Below are positions 51,380 to 59,495 of a stretch of 64,000 bases of DNA, one piece after another. Location of the stretch: positions 124,001 through 188,000 of the forward strand of contig CAWAJR010000006.1 of the NCBI GenBank assembly GCA_963782465.1. Direction: 5' to 3'. The notes under the pieces were generated by a model. It did not search any database, was not told where the DNA came from, and saw nothing but the letters and a program-made list of their open reading frames with translations. The first letter of the stretch is position 1, and each line of letters starts with the position of its first letter. A program made the translations under genes and the position numbers. The stretch comes from JAODBJ01 sp963782465 (lineage in GTDB: Bacteria; Actinomycetota; Acidimicrobiia; IMCC26256; PALSA-610).

Positions 51380-52063
51380 TCAGTCGCGTTCGAAGCGATA
51401 GCCGGCTCCTCGCACAGTGGTGATATAGCGCGCGCTTCGCGCGTCATCCGCCAGCTTGTCGCGCAGCCGCTTCACCGCCATGTCGACAAGGCGCGAGTCG
51501 CCGAGGTAGTCCGTCGACCAGACCCGTTCGAGCAGCATCTCGCGCGTCAACACCTGGCCCGCGTGGCGCGCCAACTCGACGAGCAGCTTGAACTCCGTCG
51601 AACTGAGCTCGAACGCAACGCCGTCGCGTTCCACCCGGTAGCCCCGAACATCGATGGTCAGGTCGCGCACCGAAAAGGTGTCGCCGTCGACCCGGTCGTC
51701 GGTGCGCCGCAGCAGCGCGCGGATGCGCGCCGCGAGCTCACGGGCGTCGAACGGCTTGGTCAGGTAGTCGTCGGCACCGAGTTCCAGGCCCGAAACGATG
51801 TCGGCCACGTCGTCGCGCGCCGACACCATCACGATCGGCAGCGTCGATGCTCTCCGGATCAGGCGGCATACGTCGAGGCCGTCCATGCCGGGCAACATCA
51901 AGTCGAGGATGACGGCGTCGAACCGCCGGCTGGACGCGAGCACATCGAGCGCCGCGGCACCGTCGGCCACGGCGTCGGCATCGATGCCCATCCGGCCGAG
52001 CACCAGGGTCGTACTTTCCCGTACCGCCTCGTCGTCCTCGACGAGCAGCACCGTCGCCGTCAC
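51380..52063 (-). CDS. OmpR-family response regulator
   Basis: 227 residues. An intact receiver (acid pair in VEDDEAV, phospho-acceptor in VILDLMLPGMDG, Lys in TKPFDAREL) and a C-terminal winged helix (LSSTEFKLLVELARHAGQVL, DMAVKRLRDKLADDA, YITTVRGAGYRFE). No histidine kinase gene is adjacent, so it is an orphan here. GTG 52063 with GGAGGGGAAG upstream. It may once have controlled the deleted DUF4396 gene beside it, or the DUF2254 gene upstream. Confidence 0.87.
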   Translation of the reverse strand: MTATVLLVEDDEAVRESTTLVLGRMGIDADAVADGAAALDVLASSRRFDAVILDLMLPGMDGLDVCRLIRRASTLPIVMVSARDDVADIVSGLELGADDYLTKPFDARELAARIRALLRRTDDRVDGDTFSVRDLTIDVRGYRVERDGVAFELSSTEFKLLVELARHAGQVLTREMLLERVWSTDYLGDSRLVDMAVKRLRDKLADDARSARYITTVRGAGYRFERD

Positions 52064-52116
52064 GCCTTCCCCTCCACGCCAACGGACCCTCTCTCGACGA
52101 CCAGGAACGTTCCTCG

Positions 52117-53502
52117 TCATCTTTCCCCGGACGGCGCCTCCTCCTGCCCGACGGCGTTGCGGTCGGGGCCGAAGTGCCGCGCGAACACATCGCGCACGCG
52201 CTCGATCTCCGGGTCGCGAACGTCGGCATCCTCGCACGCATGCAGGATCAATTCGGCTTCCCGGTGCAGGTGCGGCCACGCGGCCGCCCGGCGATCGGCG
52301 GGCAGCGACCCGGCGACGAGATCGATGCTCTCGAGGAGGTAGACGCAGACGGTCGGTTGCGCGGCGGCGGCCCGGCGGATTTCGGCGTACGCGAGCGTGA
52401 GCAGGCGCTCGTACCCCGCTGCTTCCGGGAGGACCAGGCGCCGATTCCCGTCGTACAGGTCGCGTGCCGGCGGGTCGCGGTCGAGGAAGGCGCGGAGCAC
52501 CGAGCCGATGTGAAAGATCGCGTCCTGCGCGGTGGTCGGGTCGTTGACGCCGGGCGACAACGCTTTCAACGCCACGTCGGCGAGTTGACGGATGCCGTAC
52601 CCGGCGTCCTGGCGCAACGTGCGGGAGCCGCCGACGCGGACAGCCGCGTGCGCGCGACGGGTGCTGCGCTCGGGGTCGGTCGGCACCGGCCAGATCGTGC
52701 AGAAGGGCGAACCCGCGTAGACGTACCGGCCGACGGCGGTTTCGAGCCGCACCGTGCCGCCCTCCGGCGCGGCGTCGAGCAACGCCCCATGGTCGAGGAG
52801 TTGGAACCAACCGTCTTCGGTGAAAGAGACCGGCAGCGATGCACCTTCGGGTACGTCGTCGGGCCGCTGCGTCGCCGACGGCTCCAGCGCGTCGACCGAC
52901 CAGTCGTTCCCGACCGACGCGATCGCGGCACGGCTGACCGAGCCGAGGATTTCGCTCACCTCCATCGCGTGCGCGTTGTGATTGATGAACGCAACGATGG
53001 CCATGACGGTCACGATGCCGAACACGACCGCCAGCGCGACGGAGACGTTCGGGATCACCGCCTGCCCCTGCTGCTCGACGGGAGAACGCACGGCCCGCAG
53101 CACGATCAGGCAATACGAGAACGTGCCCACCACGATCCCGATCACCCGTTTGTTGAAGGGATCCCGGAACAGGCCGCTGACGACACGCGGCGAGTACTGG
53201 TTGGACGCCAGCTGGATCGTCAGCAACGACACGGAGAACGCGATGCCCGCGACGGTGATCGTCGCGCCCGCGATGGTGCTGAGCACGGAGCGCGCGCTCG
53301 CGACTGTCGAGGTGAGCCCGAGGGGAAGCTTGTGGTTCCCGTTGTCGATCAGGCGATCGATGGAGACACCGGCCTCCCCGAGCGCGATGCCGACCACGAC
53401 ATACACGGTCGGGACGACGAACAGGCTTCCGCGTAACCGCTCCGAGAGCGCCGAGACACCGACCTTCGGCGCCCTCATCGATTCGCGAACGTGGTCACGC
53501 AT
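52117..53502 (-). CDS. DUF2254 membrane protein
   Basis: 461 residues. Four membrane helices in the N-terminal half (SLFVVPTVYVVVGIALGEAG, TIAGATITVAGIAFSVSLLT, VIGIVVGTFSYCLIVLRAVR, SVALAVVFGIVTVMAIVAFI), with QLASNQYSPRVV typical of DUF2254, then a cytoplasmic domain containing GYGIRQLADVALKALSPGVN and DPTTAQDAI. Function is not established; a channel-like role has been supposed for the family. The response regulator gene follows on the same strand. Confidence 0.82.
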   Translation of the reverse strand: MRDHVRESMRAPKVGVSALSERLRGSLFVVPTVYVVVGIALGEAGVSIDRLIDNGNHKLPLGLTSTVASARSVLSTIAGATITVAGIAFSVSLLTIQLASNQYSPRVVSGLFRDPFNKRVIGIVVGTFSYCLIVLRAVRSPVEQQGQAVIPNVSVALAVVFGIVTVMAIVAFINHNAHAMEVSEILGSVSRAAIASVGNDWSVDALEPSATQRPDDVPEGASLPVSFTEDGWFQLLDHGALLDAAPEGGTVRLETAVGRYVYAGSPFCTIWPVPTDPERSTRRAHAAVRVGGSRTLRQDAGYGIRQLADVALKALSPGVNDPTTAQDAIFHIGSVLRAFLDRDPPARDLYDGNRRLVLPEAAGYERLLTLAYAEIRRAAAAQPTVCVYLLESIDLVAGSLPADRRAAAWPHLHREAELILHACEDADVRDPEIERVRDVFARHFGPDRNAVGQEEAPSGER

Positions 53503-53758
53503 GGTCTCCTGCCCACGACAACCGCGTGCGAAACGACCCGCGAGACGCCGTTCCTTCGCTGCCCGAACGGCTGCATCCCGTACGGCATGTCATGAAACGC
53601 TCAAGACAGACAAATCATCGGCGCGCTCCCGCCCTCCCGGTTCGAAGCACGGCGATGACACGAACGTGGGGCCCTTCGACCCTACGATCCGACGCGCGCA
53701 CACTCGTAACGTCCGCCCCGGCGTCGAGGTGCGGGCGAACGAGGAGAGAGGTGGGTAC

Positions 53759-55102
53759 GTGAGACGCGGCCTCCTGGTTCTCACCAACGTCGCACTGACG
53801 GTTCTTCTCTGCGCGCTCGCCGGTTGCGCCAGCAACGCCACTTCGTCGACGGGCGCCAACACGCTCGAAGGCGGCATCCGCATCCCCACCGCGCCGGCGG
53901 CCGCAACGGGGACGCCGCACACGACGGTGCACGTGACGGTGAGCGACACCAAAGGCCTCGCCGGGTCGATGAGCCTCACCGTCTCCCCCGCCACCGCGCC
54001 CGCCGGCGACGTCACCTTCGTCGTCAAGAACACCGGCACCATCGAACACGAAGCCGTCGTCCTCAAAACTCCCGTCCCCTACAACAAACTCCCCGTCAAC
54101 AACGCCGGCGACCCACCCGCACCCGTCGCCACCGGCGGCAACAAAGTCAGCGAAGACAACAACATCGGCGAGACCGGCGACCCCAACCTCAAACCCGGCG
54201 ACACCCGAACCTTCACCATCAAGAACATGACGCCCGGCAACTACGACATCGTCTGCAACCTCGCCCAGCACTACGCCAAAGGCATGCGCGCCGCGTTCAC
54301 CGTCACCCCACCGCACACGACGGTGCACGTGACCGTGAGCGACACCAAAGGCCTCGCCGGGCCGATGAGCCTCACCGTCTCCCCCGCCACCGCGCCCGCC
54401 GGCGACGTCACCTTCGTCGTCAAGAACACCGGCACCATCGAACACGAAGCCGTCGTCCTCAAAACCCCCGTCCCCTACAACAAACTCCCCGTCAACAACG
54501 CCGGCGACCCACCCGCACCCGTCGCCACCGGCGGCAACAAAGTCAGCGAAGACAACAACATCGGCGAGACCGGCGACCCCAACCTCAAACCCGGCGACAC
54601 CCGAACCTTCACCATCAAGAACATGACGCCCGGCAACTACGACATCGTCTGCAACCTCGCCCAGCACTACGCCAAAGGCATGCGCGCCGCGTTCACCGTC
54701 ACCCCACCGCACACGACGGTGCACGTGACCGTGAGCGACACCAAAGGCCTCGCCGGGCCGATGAGCCTCACCGTCTCCCCCGCCACCGCGCCCGCCGGCG
54801 ACGTCACCTTCGTCGTCAAGAACACCGGCACCATCGAACACGAAGCCGTCGTCCTCAAAACCCCCGTCCCCTACAACAAACTCCCCGTCAACAACGCCGG
54901 CGACCCACCCGCACCCGTCGCCACCGGCGGCAACAAAGTCAGCGAAGACAACAACATCGGCGAGACCGGCGACCCCAACCTCAAACCCGGCGACACCCGA
55001 ACCTTCACCATCAAGAACATGACGCCCGGCAACTACGACATCGTCTGCAACCTCGCCCAGCACTACGCCAAAGGCATGCGCGCCGCGTTCACGATTGGTT
55101 GA
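53759..55102 (+). CDS. Lipoprotein with three tandem cupredoxin domains
   Basis: 447 residues. Signal peptide with lipobox LAGC (Cys23), a short linker, then three 132-residue units (about 53-184, 185-316, 317-447) that are almost identical. Each keeps a full type 1 copper site: His in GTIEHEAVVL, then CNLAQHYAKGM (C-x4-H-x4-M), the spacing of rusticyanin and sulfocyanin. It should hold three one-electron copper centres on the outer membrane face. GTG 53759 follows GAGGAGAGAGG. The 256 bases upstream hold no gene and no convincing promoter. It begins the operon of the second cytochrome b/Rieske system, probably as its electron carrier. Confidence 0.85.
   Translation: MRRGLLVLTNVALTVLLCALAGCASNATSSTGANTLEGGIRIPTAPAAATGTPHTTVHVTVSDTKGLAGSMSLTVSPATAPAGDVTFVVKNTGTIEHEAVVLKTPVPYNKLPVNNAGDPPAPVATGGNKVSEDNNIGETGDPNLKPGDTRTFTIKNMTPGNYDIVCNLAQHYAKGMRAAFTVTPPHTTVHVTVSDTKGLAGPMSLTVSPATAPAGDVTFVVKNTGTIEHEAVVLKTPVPYNKLPVNNAGDPPAPVATGGNKVSEDNNIGETGDPNLKPGDTRTFTIKNMTPGNYDIVCNLAQHYAKGMRAAFTVTPPHTTVHVTVSDTKGLAGPMSLTVSPATAPAGDVTFVVKNTGTIEHEAVVLKTPVPYNKLPVNNAGDPPAPVATGGNKVSEDNNIGETGDPNLKPGDTRTFTIKNMTPGNYDIVCNLAQHYAKGMRAAFTIG
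53915..55102 (+). repeat. Three 396-base tandem repeats inside the cupredoxin gene
   Basis: Units at 53915-54310, 54311-54706 and 54707-55102. Unit 1 differs from unit 2 at three bases (one changes Ser to Pro). Units 2 and 3 look identical until the last 15 or so bases. Synonymous sites are conserved too, so the duplication is recent or kept uniform by gene conversion. Confidence 0.92.
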
Positions 55103-55106
55103 TGCA

Positions 55107-55343
55107 ATGGCCGACGATCCACAACCTCCGCCGACGATCAGTTGGCTTCGCGCGTTCCTCACGGTCGCCGGTATCGCGATCGTCGGGATCGGCGTGCTGG
55201 TCTACGGGACCAACGCGTTCCTCACGAAGACGCACCGCCTGACCCGTCACACGCTCGTCGGTATCGCGACACCCGTGTTCTTCCTCTTGTTGATCGCGAT
55301 GGCGGTCGCGCTCCGCTGGCTCCAGCGCCGGAAGTTCATTTGA
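55107..55343 (+). CDS. Small two-helix membrane protein
   Basis: 78 residues from ATG 55107. Helices WLRAFLTVAGIAIVGIGVLV and VGIATPVFFLLLIAMAVALR flank a loop with KTHRLTRHT; the C-terminus is basic (LQRRKFI). No family recognised. It sits between the cupredoxin lipoprotein and the FAD/Fe-S protein, and its TGA stop overlaps the next ATG (TGATG), so it is probably a small subunit or anchor of the complex. Confidence 0.65.
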   Translation: MADDPQPPPTISWLRAFLTVAGIAIVGIGVLVYGTNAFLTKTHRLTRHTLVGIATPVFFLLLIAMAVALRWLQRRKFI

Positions 55344-57154
55344 TGGAGCCACCCGGCACACCCGACGCCAACTGGTTGTGGGCGAACGAGCCGTGCCGCG
55401 CCGCGTGCCCGGTGCACACCGACGCCGGCGCGTACGTCACTGCCATCGCCGACGGCCGTCTCGAAGAGGCGTACCTCATTGCGCGGGCGCCGAACCCGTT
55501 CCCCTCGGTGTGTGGGCGGGTGTGCGCGGCGCCGTGCGAACGCGCGTGCCGGCGCGGTTCGGTCGACGCGCCGGTCTCGATCCGGGCACTCAAACGATTC
55601 GTCACCGAACGTTTCGGCGTCGAGAGTTTCGCGGCGAACACCTTCTGGCACGCGGCGCACCGCCCGGTGCCGGAGGCCACGTTGGGCAGCGTCGGCGTGA
55701 TCGGTGGAGGTCCGGCCGGCCTGGCCGCGGCGTGCGATCTTCGGCTCGCCGGCCACCCGGTGACGGTCTACGAAGCCCAGGACCAACTCGGCGGCATGAT
55801 GGTGCTCGGCATTCCCGAGTACCGCCTCCCGCGCGCGCTCATCAGCCGCGAGATCGAGGCGATCATCGAACTCGGGATCGACGTCGAGACGAACGCCCGT
55901 GTCGGCGACACCCATTCGATCGACGAACTGCTCGAACGCCACGCCGCGCTCTTCCTGGCCGTCGGTACCGGGCGTGCCCGCGACCTCGAACTGCCCGGTC
56001 ACGACCTCGACGGCGTGCTCCGCGCGGTCGAGTACCTCCTCAACGTCAACCAGGGGTTCCGTGTCGACCTCGGCGAGCGGGTCGTCGTCGTCGGCGGGGG
56101 CAACGTCGCGTTCGACGCCGCCCGCACCGCGCTTCGCGCCGCGTCGACCGGCGCAGCCGCGCCCGGCCCGGTCGCGCTCGGCGCGACCTCCGACGAAGAC
56201 GCAAGGCGGGCGATGACGACAACGCTCGATGTCGCGCGGGCCGCCCGCCGCGCCGGCGTCCTCGACGTCACGGTCGTCGCGCTCGAGTCGCCCGACGAGA
56301 TCCCCGCCGACCCGGAGGAGATCGAAGAAGCCGAGGCGGAAGGCATCCGCATCGTCTACCGCCGTGGCCCGCACAAGTTCGTCGGCGACGGTCGGGTGAC
56401 GGGCCTCGAAACCATCGGCGTGACGTCGGTGTTCGACGCCGACGGGCGGTTCGCGCCGGCGTTCGCGCCGGGCACCGAGGAGATCATCCCGGCCGACACG
56501 GTGATCCTCGCCGTCGGCCAGGCCGCCGACCTTTCGTTCCTCGACGGCAGCGTGCCGCTCGAACGCAGCCGTCCCGGCGGGGTGAAGATCGACCCCCTGT
56601 CGTTGCAGACCTCCGACGAACGGATCTGGGCCGGCGGCGACGTCGCTCGCGGCCCGCGCAACCTCATCGACGCGATCGCCGACGGCCGCAGCGCGGCCGC
56701 CTCCATCCACCGGGCGCTCACCGGCGAGACCGCCGACAACGGGCACGAGGTCCGAGTCGAGTTGCGCGTCGGTTACCGGAGGCTCGACAGCGACTACGAC
56801 GCGATCCCGCGCCAACCGGTCCCCGCCACCCCGACCGACCGGCGGGTCGGCTTCGGAGAGGTCGAGACGGGCTACGACATGGCGGGGGCGAGGCTCGAAG
56901 GGTTGCGCTGCCTGCGCTGCTTCGACAACGTCATGCTGTCGCCCGAGCTGTGCATCCTGTGCGGCCTCTGCGTCGACGTGTGCCCGCCCGACTGCATCAC
57001 GATCGCGCGCGCCGACAAGGTCGGCGCCGGCACCGAGCAGCAGTCGGTGCTGCTTCTCGACGAGGACCTGTGCATTCGTTGCGGACTGTGCGTCAACCGC
57101 TGCCCTCCGGGGGCGTTGTCGATGGTGCACGCGAGGGAGCTCACGCATGACTGA
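55343..57154 (+). CDS. GltD-like FAD/NAD(P) oxidoreductase with ferredoxin-type clusters
   Basis: 603 residues. An N-terminal Fe-S region of the GltD type (CRAACPVHTDAG, then CGRVCAAPCERACRRG, about 18-68), an FAD site VIGGGPAGLAAACDL (about 117-131), an NAD(P) site VVVVGGGNVAFDAARTALR (about 249-267) and a final FAD contact GGDVARGPRNLIDAIADGRS. A C-terminal 2[4Fe-4S] ferredoxin domain follows (CILCGLCVDVCPPDC near 537 and CIRCGLCVNRCPPG near 576), with CLRC just before it. It could pass electrons between NAD(P)H and a quinone- or cytochrome b-linked site in either direction. It overlaps the cytochrome b gene by 8 bases. Confidence 0.85.
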   Translation: MEPPGTPDANWLWANEPCRAACPVHTDAGAYVTAIADGRLEEAYLIARAPNPFPSVCGRVCAAPCERACRRGSVDAPVSIRALKRFVTERFGVESFAANTFWHAAHRPVPEATLGSVGVIGGGPAGLAAACDLRLAGHPVTVYEAQDQLGGMMVLGIPEYRLPRALISREIEAIIELGIDVETNARVGDTHSIDELLERHAALFLAVGTGRARDLELPGHDLDGVLRAVEYLLNVNQGFRVDLGERVVVVGGGNVAFDAARTALRAASTGAAAPGPVALGATSDEDARRAMTTTLDVARAARRAGVLDVTVVALESPDEIPADPEEIEEAEAEGIRIVYRRGPHKFVGDGRVTGLETIGVTSVFDADGRFAPAFAPGTEEIIPADTVILAVGQAADLSFLDGSVPLERSRPGGVKIDPLSLQTSDERIWAGGDVARGPRNLIDAIADGRSAAASIHRALTGETADNGHEVRVELRVGYRRLDSDYDAIPRQPVPATPTDRRVGFGEVETGYDMAGARLEGLRCLRCFDNVMLSPELCILCGLCVDVCPPDCITIARADKVGAGTEQQSVLLLDEDLCIRCGLCVNRCPPGALSMVHARELTHD

Positions 57155-58496
57155 GGTCGAAGACCGCGAAGCGCTCGAGCCGGGCCGTACGTCGGTCGAT
57201 CACGGCTTGACGGCACGCGTCAAACGGAGCGACCCGTGGCGGTCGGCCTTCCGCCATGCGCAGATCGACACGCCACGAGGGCGCGCGCTGCAGTCGTTCA
57301 GCAACGTGTTCCTGCACGTATACCCGGTGAAGATCCCCAAGCGCGTGTTGCGCATGCGCTACTCGTTCCGGCTCGGCTTCATCGCCGCCGTGCTGTTCGG
57401 GATCCTGCTCGTCACCGGCGTGTACCTGATGTTCGTCTACACGCCGTCGGTCGGTTCCGCGTACGGCGACATGCAACATCTCAAGACCGGTGTCGGCTTC
57501 GGCCAGCTCATCCGGAACGTGCACCGGTGGGCCGCGCACCTCATGGTGCTCGTCGTCGCGCTGCACCTGGTTCGCGTGTTCTACGCCGGTGCCTACAAGA
57601 AGCCGCGCGAGTTCAATTGGGTGATCGGCGTGATGCTGCTGCTGCTCACGCTCGGCTTCTCGTTCACCGGCTACCTGCTGCCGTGGGACCAGCTGGCCTA
57701 CTGGGCGGTCACGGTCGGCACGAACCTCGTGCACTACGTGCCCCTGTTTGGCAACAAGTTGCAGGACCTGCTGATCGGCGGCCCGCAGGTCGGGCAGAAC
57801 ACGTTGCTGCGCTTCTACGCGTTGCACGTCGCGGTGCTCCCGTCGCTCCTCACCCTCATGCTGGTCGTGCACATCTGGCGCGTCCGCAAAGACGGCTTTG
57901 CCGTCGAGCGCGCCAGCGTCGGCGCGTTCGCAGAAGAGGCGACCGAACGGCCGCCGGCGGCGCCCGCAGCACAACCGATGGCCCAGGCCGCCCCCGAGTT
58001 GTACGGCGGCCGGGTGCGCCTGCTCGGCGTCGTCGATCGCGAGTCGGTCACCGAAGCAGAGCGACCCGTCGACGACACCGTGTTCACCTGGCCGCACCTG
58101 ATGGTGCGCCATGTCGTGGTCGCGCTCGGGACCGCGGCCGTGGTGCTCGGTCTCGCGGTTTCGTTCAGCGCACCCTTGCGCGGCCTCGCCAACCCCAACG
58201 TCACCCCCGAGCCCGCCAAGGCTCCCTGGTATTTCGCCGGGTTGCAGGAACTGCTCTCGCGGTTCGATCCGCTCCTCGCCGGGATCCTCATACCGGGCGG
58301 CGCGGTGCTCGTCCTGCTGCTGCTGCCCTACATCGACCGGAACCCCGACACCCGAGCGAGCCATCGCAAGGTCGCCATCGGGTTGTTCAGCGTGTTGCTC
58401 GCGATCGCGGTGGTCCTCACCGTGATCGGAACGTTCTTCCGCGGCCCGGGTTGGAAGTTCATCGCGCCCTGGACGCATTCGTACATCGAGTTCTAA
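57147..58496 (+). CDS. Cytochrome b of a second Rieske/cytochrome b complex (fused b6-subunit IV type)
   Basis: 449 residues. Heme b His pairs in VHRWAAHLMVLVVALHLVRV (about 126 and 140) and YALHVAVLPSLLTLMLVVH (about 228 and 242). The quinol loop has APWYFAGLQELL (about 359-370), a b6f/menaquinone-type variant, unlike PDWY in the qcrB at 2.9 kb. An Ala/Pro linker (about 265-300) joins the b6-like half to the subunit IV-like half. The N-terminal 40 residues are cytoplasmic and charged, possibly docking the FAD/Fe-S protein encoded just upstream. Confidence 0.88.
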   Translation: MTEVEDREALEPGRTSVDHGLTARVKRSDPWRSAFRHAQIDTPRGRALQSFSNVFLHVYPVKIPKRVLRMRYSFRLGFIAAVLFGILLVTGVYLMFVYTPSVGSAYGDMQHLKTGVGFGQLIRNVHRWAAHLMVLVVALHLVRVFYAGAYKKPREFNWVIGVMLLLLTLGFSFTGYLLPWDQLAYWAVTVGTNLVHYVPLFGNKLQDLLIGGPQVGQNTLLRFYALHVAVLPSLLTLMLVVHIWRVRKDGFAVERASVGAFAEEATERPPAAPAAQPMAQAAPELYGGRVRLLGVVDRESVTEAERPVDDTVFTWPHLMVRHVVVALGTAAVVLGLAVSFSAPLRGLANPNVTPEPAKAPWYFAGLQELLSRFDPLLAGILIPGGAVLVLLLLPYIDRNPDTRASHRKVAIGLFSVLLAIAVVLTVIGTFFRGPGWKFIAPWTHSYIEF

Positions 58497-58505
58497 GGAG
58501 TCCCG

Positions 58506-59003
58506 ATGGATGGCAAGACCCGACGCGATTTTCTCCGCGGGGGGTGGAAGGTCGGTGGGGCACTCTTGATCGGTGCCGCCGGGTACACCGGGTACGAGGC
58601 GTTGCGACCACTGGCGTCCGGGGCGGGCGGCGCGAAGATCACCGTCGGCACGGTCTCGAGCTTCGCCGCGGAATCGAGCACGTACATCCCCGCGGGTCGC
58701 ATGTACATCGCGAACACGAAGGGTTACCTGTTCGCGCTGTCGCAGAAGTGCCCCCACCTCGGGTGCCACGTTCCCTTCTGTGAGAGCTCCGGTCGCTTCG
58801 AATGCCCGTGCCACGGTTCGATCTACGACCTCGGTGGCGAGTACATCGCCGGCCCGGCACCGCGCGGAATGGACCGGTACGACGTGAAACTCCAGGGCGA
58901 CAACGTCGTCGTCGACACCAGCGTCCTCAAGACGGGGCCGGCACGAGGGTTGAAGAACTTCTTCTCGCCGCCCAAGGGCCCGAGCTGCATCGGCAAGGCC
59001 TGA
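58506..59003 (+). CDS. Rieske iron-sulfur protein with TAT-type signal
   Basis: 165 residues. KTRRDFLRGGWKVGGALLIG is a twin-arginine anchor. The Rieske cluster motifs are CPHLGC and CPCHGS (about 80-103), with extra Cys in PFCESS and at the C-terminus (GPSCIGKA). It is half the size of the three-helix QcrA encoded at 9.0 kb, so this is a different complex. AAGGAG precedes the ATG by 5 bases. It accepts electrons from quinol at the cytochrome b. Confidence 0.9.
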   Translation: MDGKTRRDFLRGGWKVGGALLIGAAGYTGYEALRPLASGAGGAKITVGTVSSFAAESSTYIPAGRMYIANTKGYLFALSQKCPHLGCHVPFCESSGRFECPCHGSIYDLGGEYIAGPAPRGMDRYDVKLQGDNVVVDTSVLKTGPARGLKNFFSPPKGPSCIGKA

Positions 59004-59004
59004 C

Positions 59005-59487
59005 ATGCCCCGCGAACGGCCGCAGCCGCCCCCGTTCGAGCCGGAGTGGCTCGACCGCAGCCTCAACCGTTACCTCGCGTGGGGGCTCGTGTTCATGGTC
59101 TTGCTGCTCGCGGGGTTCATCGCGTACCGGGTGCGGGAACCGAGCCTGCGCCGCAGCGCCACCCGCGCCCAGACCGCGAGTTACACGGCCATCGGCAAAC
59201 AGCTCTTCTCCGCGAACTGCGCGCAGTGCCACGGTGCCGACGCGACCGGCGGCGGCAGCGCGCCCACGCTCAACTCGAAGCAGTTCTTGAAGAGCACCAC
59301 CGACGACCAGATCTTCGCGCTCGTTTCCGGCGGCGTATCGGGTACCGAGATGCCGGCGTGGAGCCTCGACTACGGCGGCACGTTCACCGCCGAGCAGGTC
59401 CGGCAGGTGATCACCTACCTGCGGTCACTCGAACCGAACGCGCCGAGCGTGCCCGGGTGGCGCCAGGGCGACAAGGCCGCGAAGTAG
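59005..59487 (+). CDS. Membrane-anchored monoheme cytochrome c
   Basis: 160 residues. One N-terminal helix (WGLVFMVLLLAGFIAYRVRE), then a class I cytochrome c with CAQCH (about 72-76) and the axial Met in TEMPAWSLD. It ends the operon, 1 base after the Rieske stop. It would take electrons from the Rieske centre and could hand them to the tri-cupredoxin lipoprotein or to the caa3 oxidase. Confidence 0.88.
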   Translation: MPRERPQPPPFEPEWLDRSLNRYLAWGLVFMVLLLAGFIAYRVREPSLRRSATRAQTASYTAIGKQLFSANCAQCHGADATGGGSAPTLNSKQFLKSTTDDQIFALVSGGVSGTEMPAWSLDYGGTFTAEQVRQVITYLRSLEPNAPSVPGWRQGDKAAK

Positions 59488-59495
59488 ATCGACGC

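Noticed and set aside
53656..53688. Promoter TGACAC/TACGAT upstream of the cupredoxin operon
   Set aside because: The spacing of 21 bases is too long, so I do not call it.
53615..55162. Minus-strand Gly/Asp/Val-repeat protein opposite the cupredoxin gene
   Set aside because: The striking repeats are only the reverse reading of the tandem cupredoxin units; no ribosome site or signal peptide.
55247..57148. A 633-codon minus-strand frame opposite the FAD/NAD(P) oxidoreductase
   Set aside because: Charged low-complexity product; the plus-strand gene has clear FAD, NAD(P) and Fe-S motifs.
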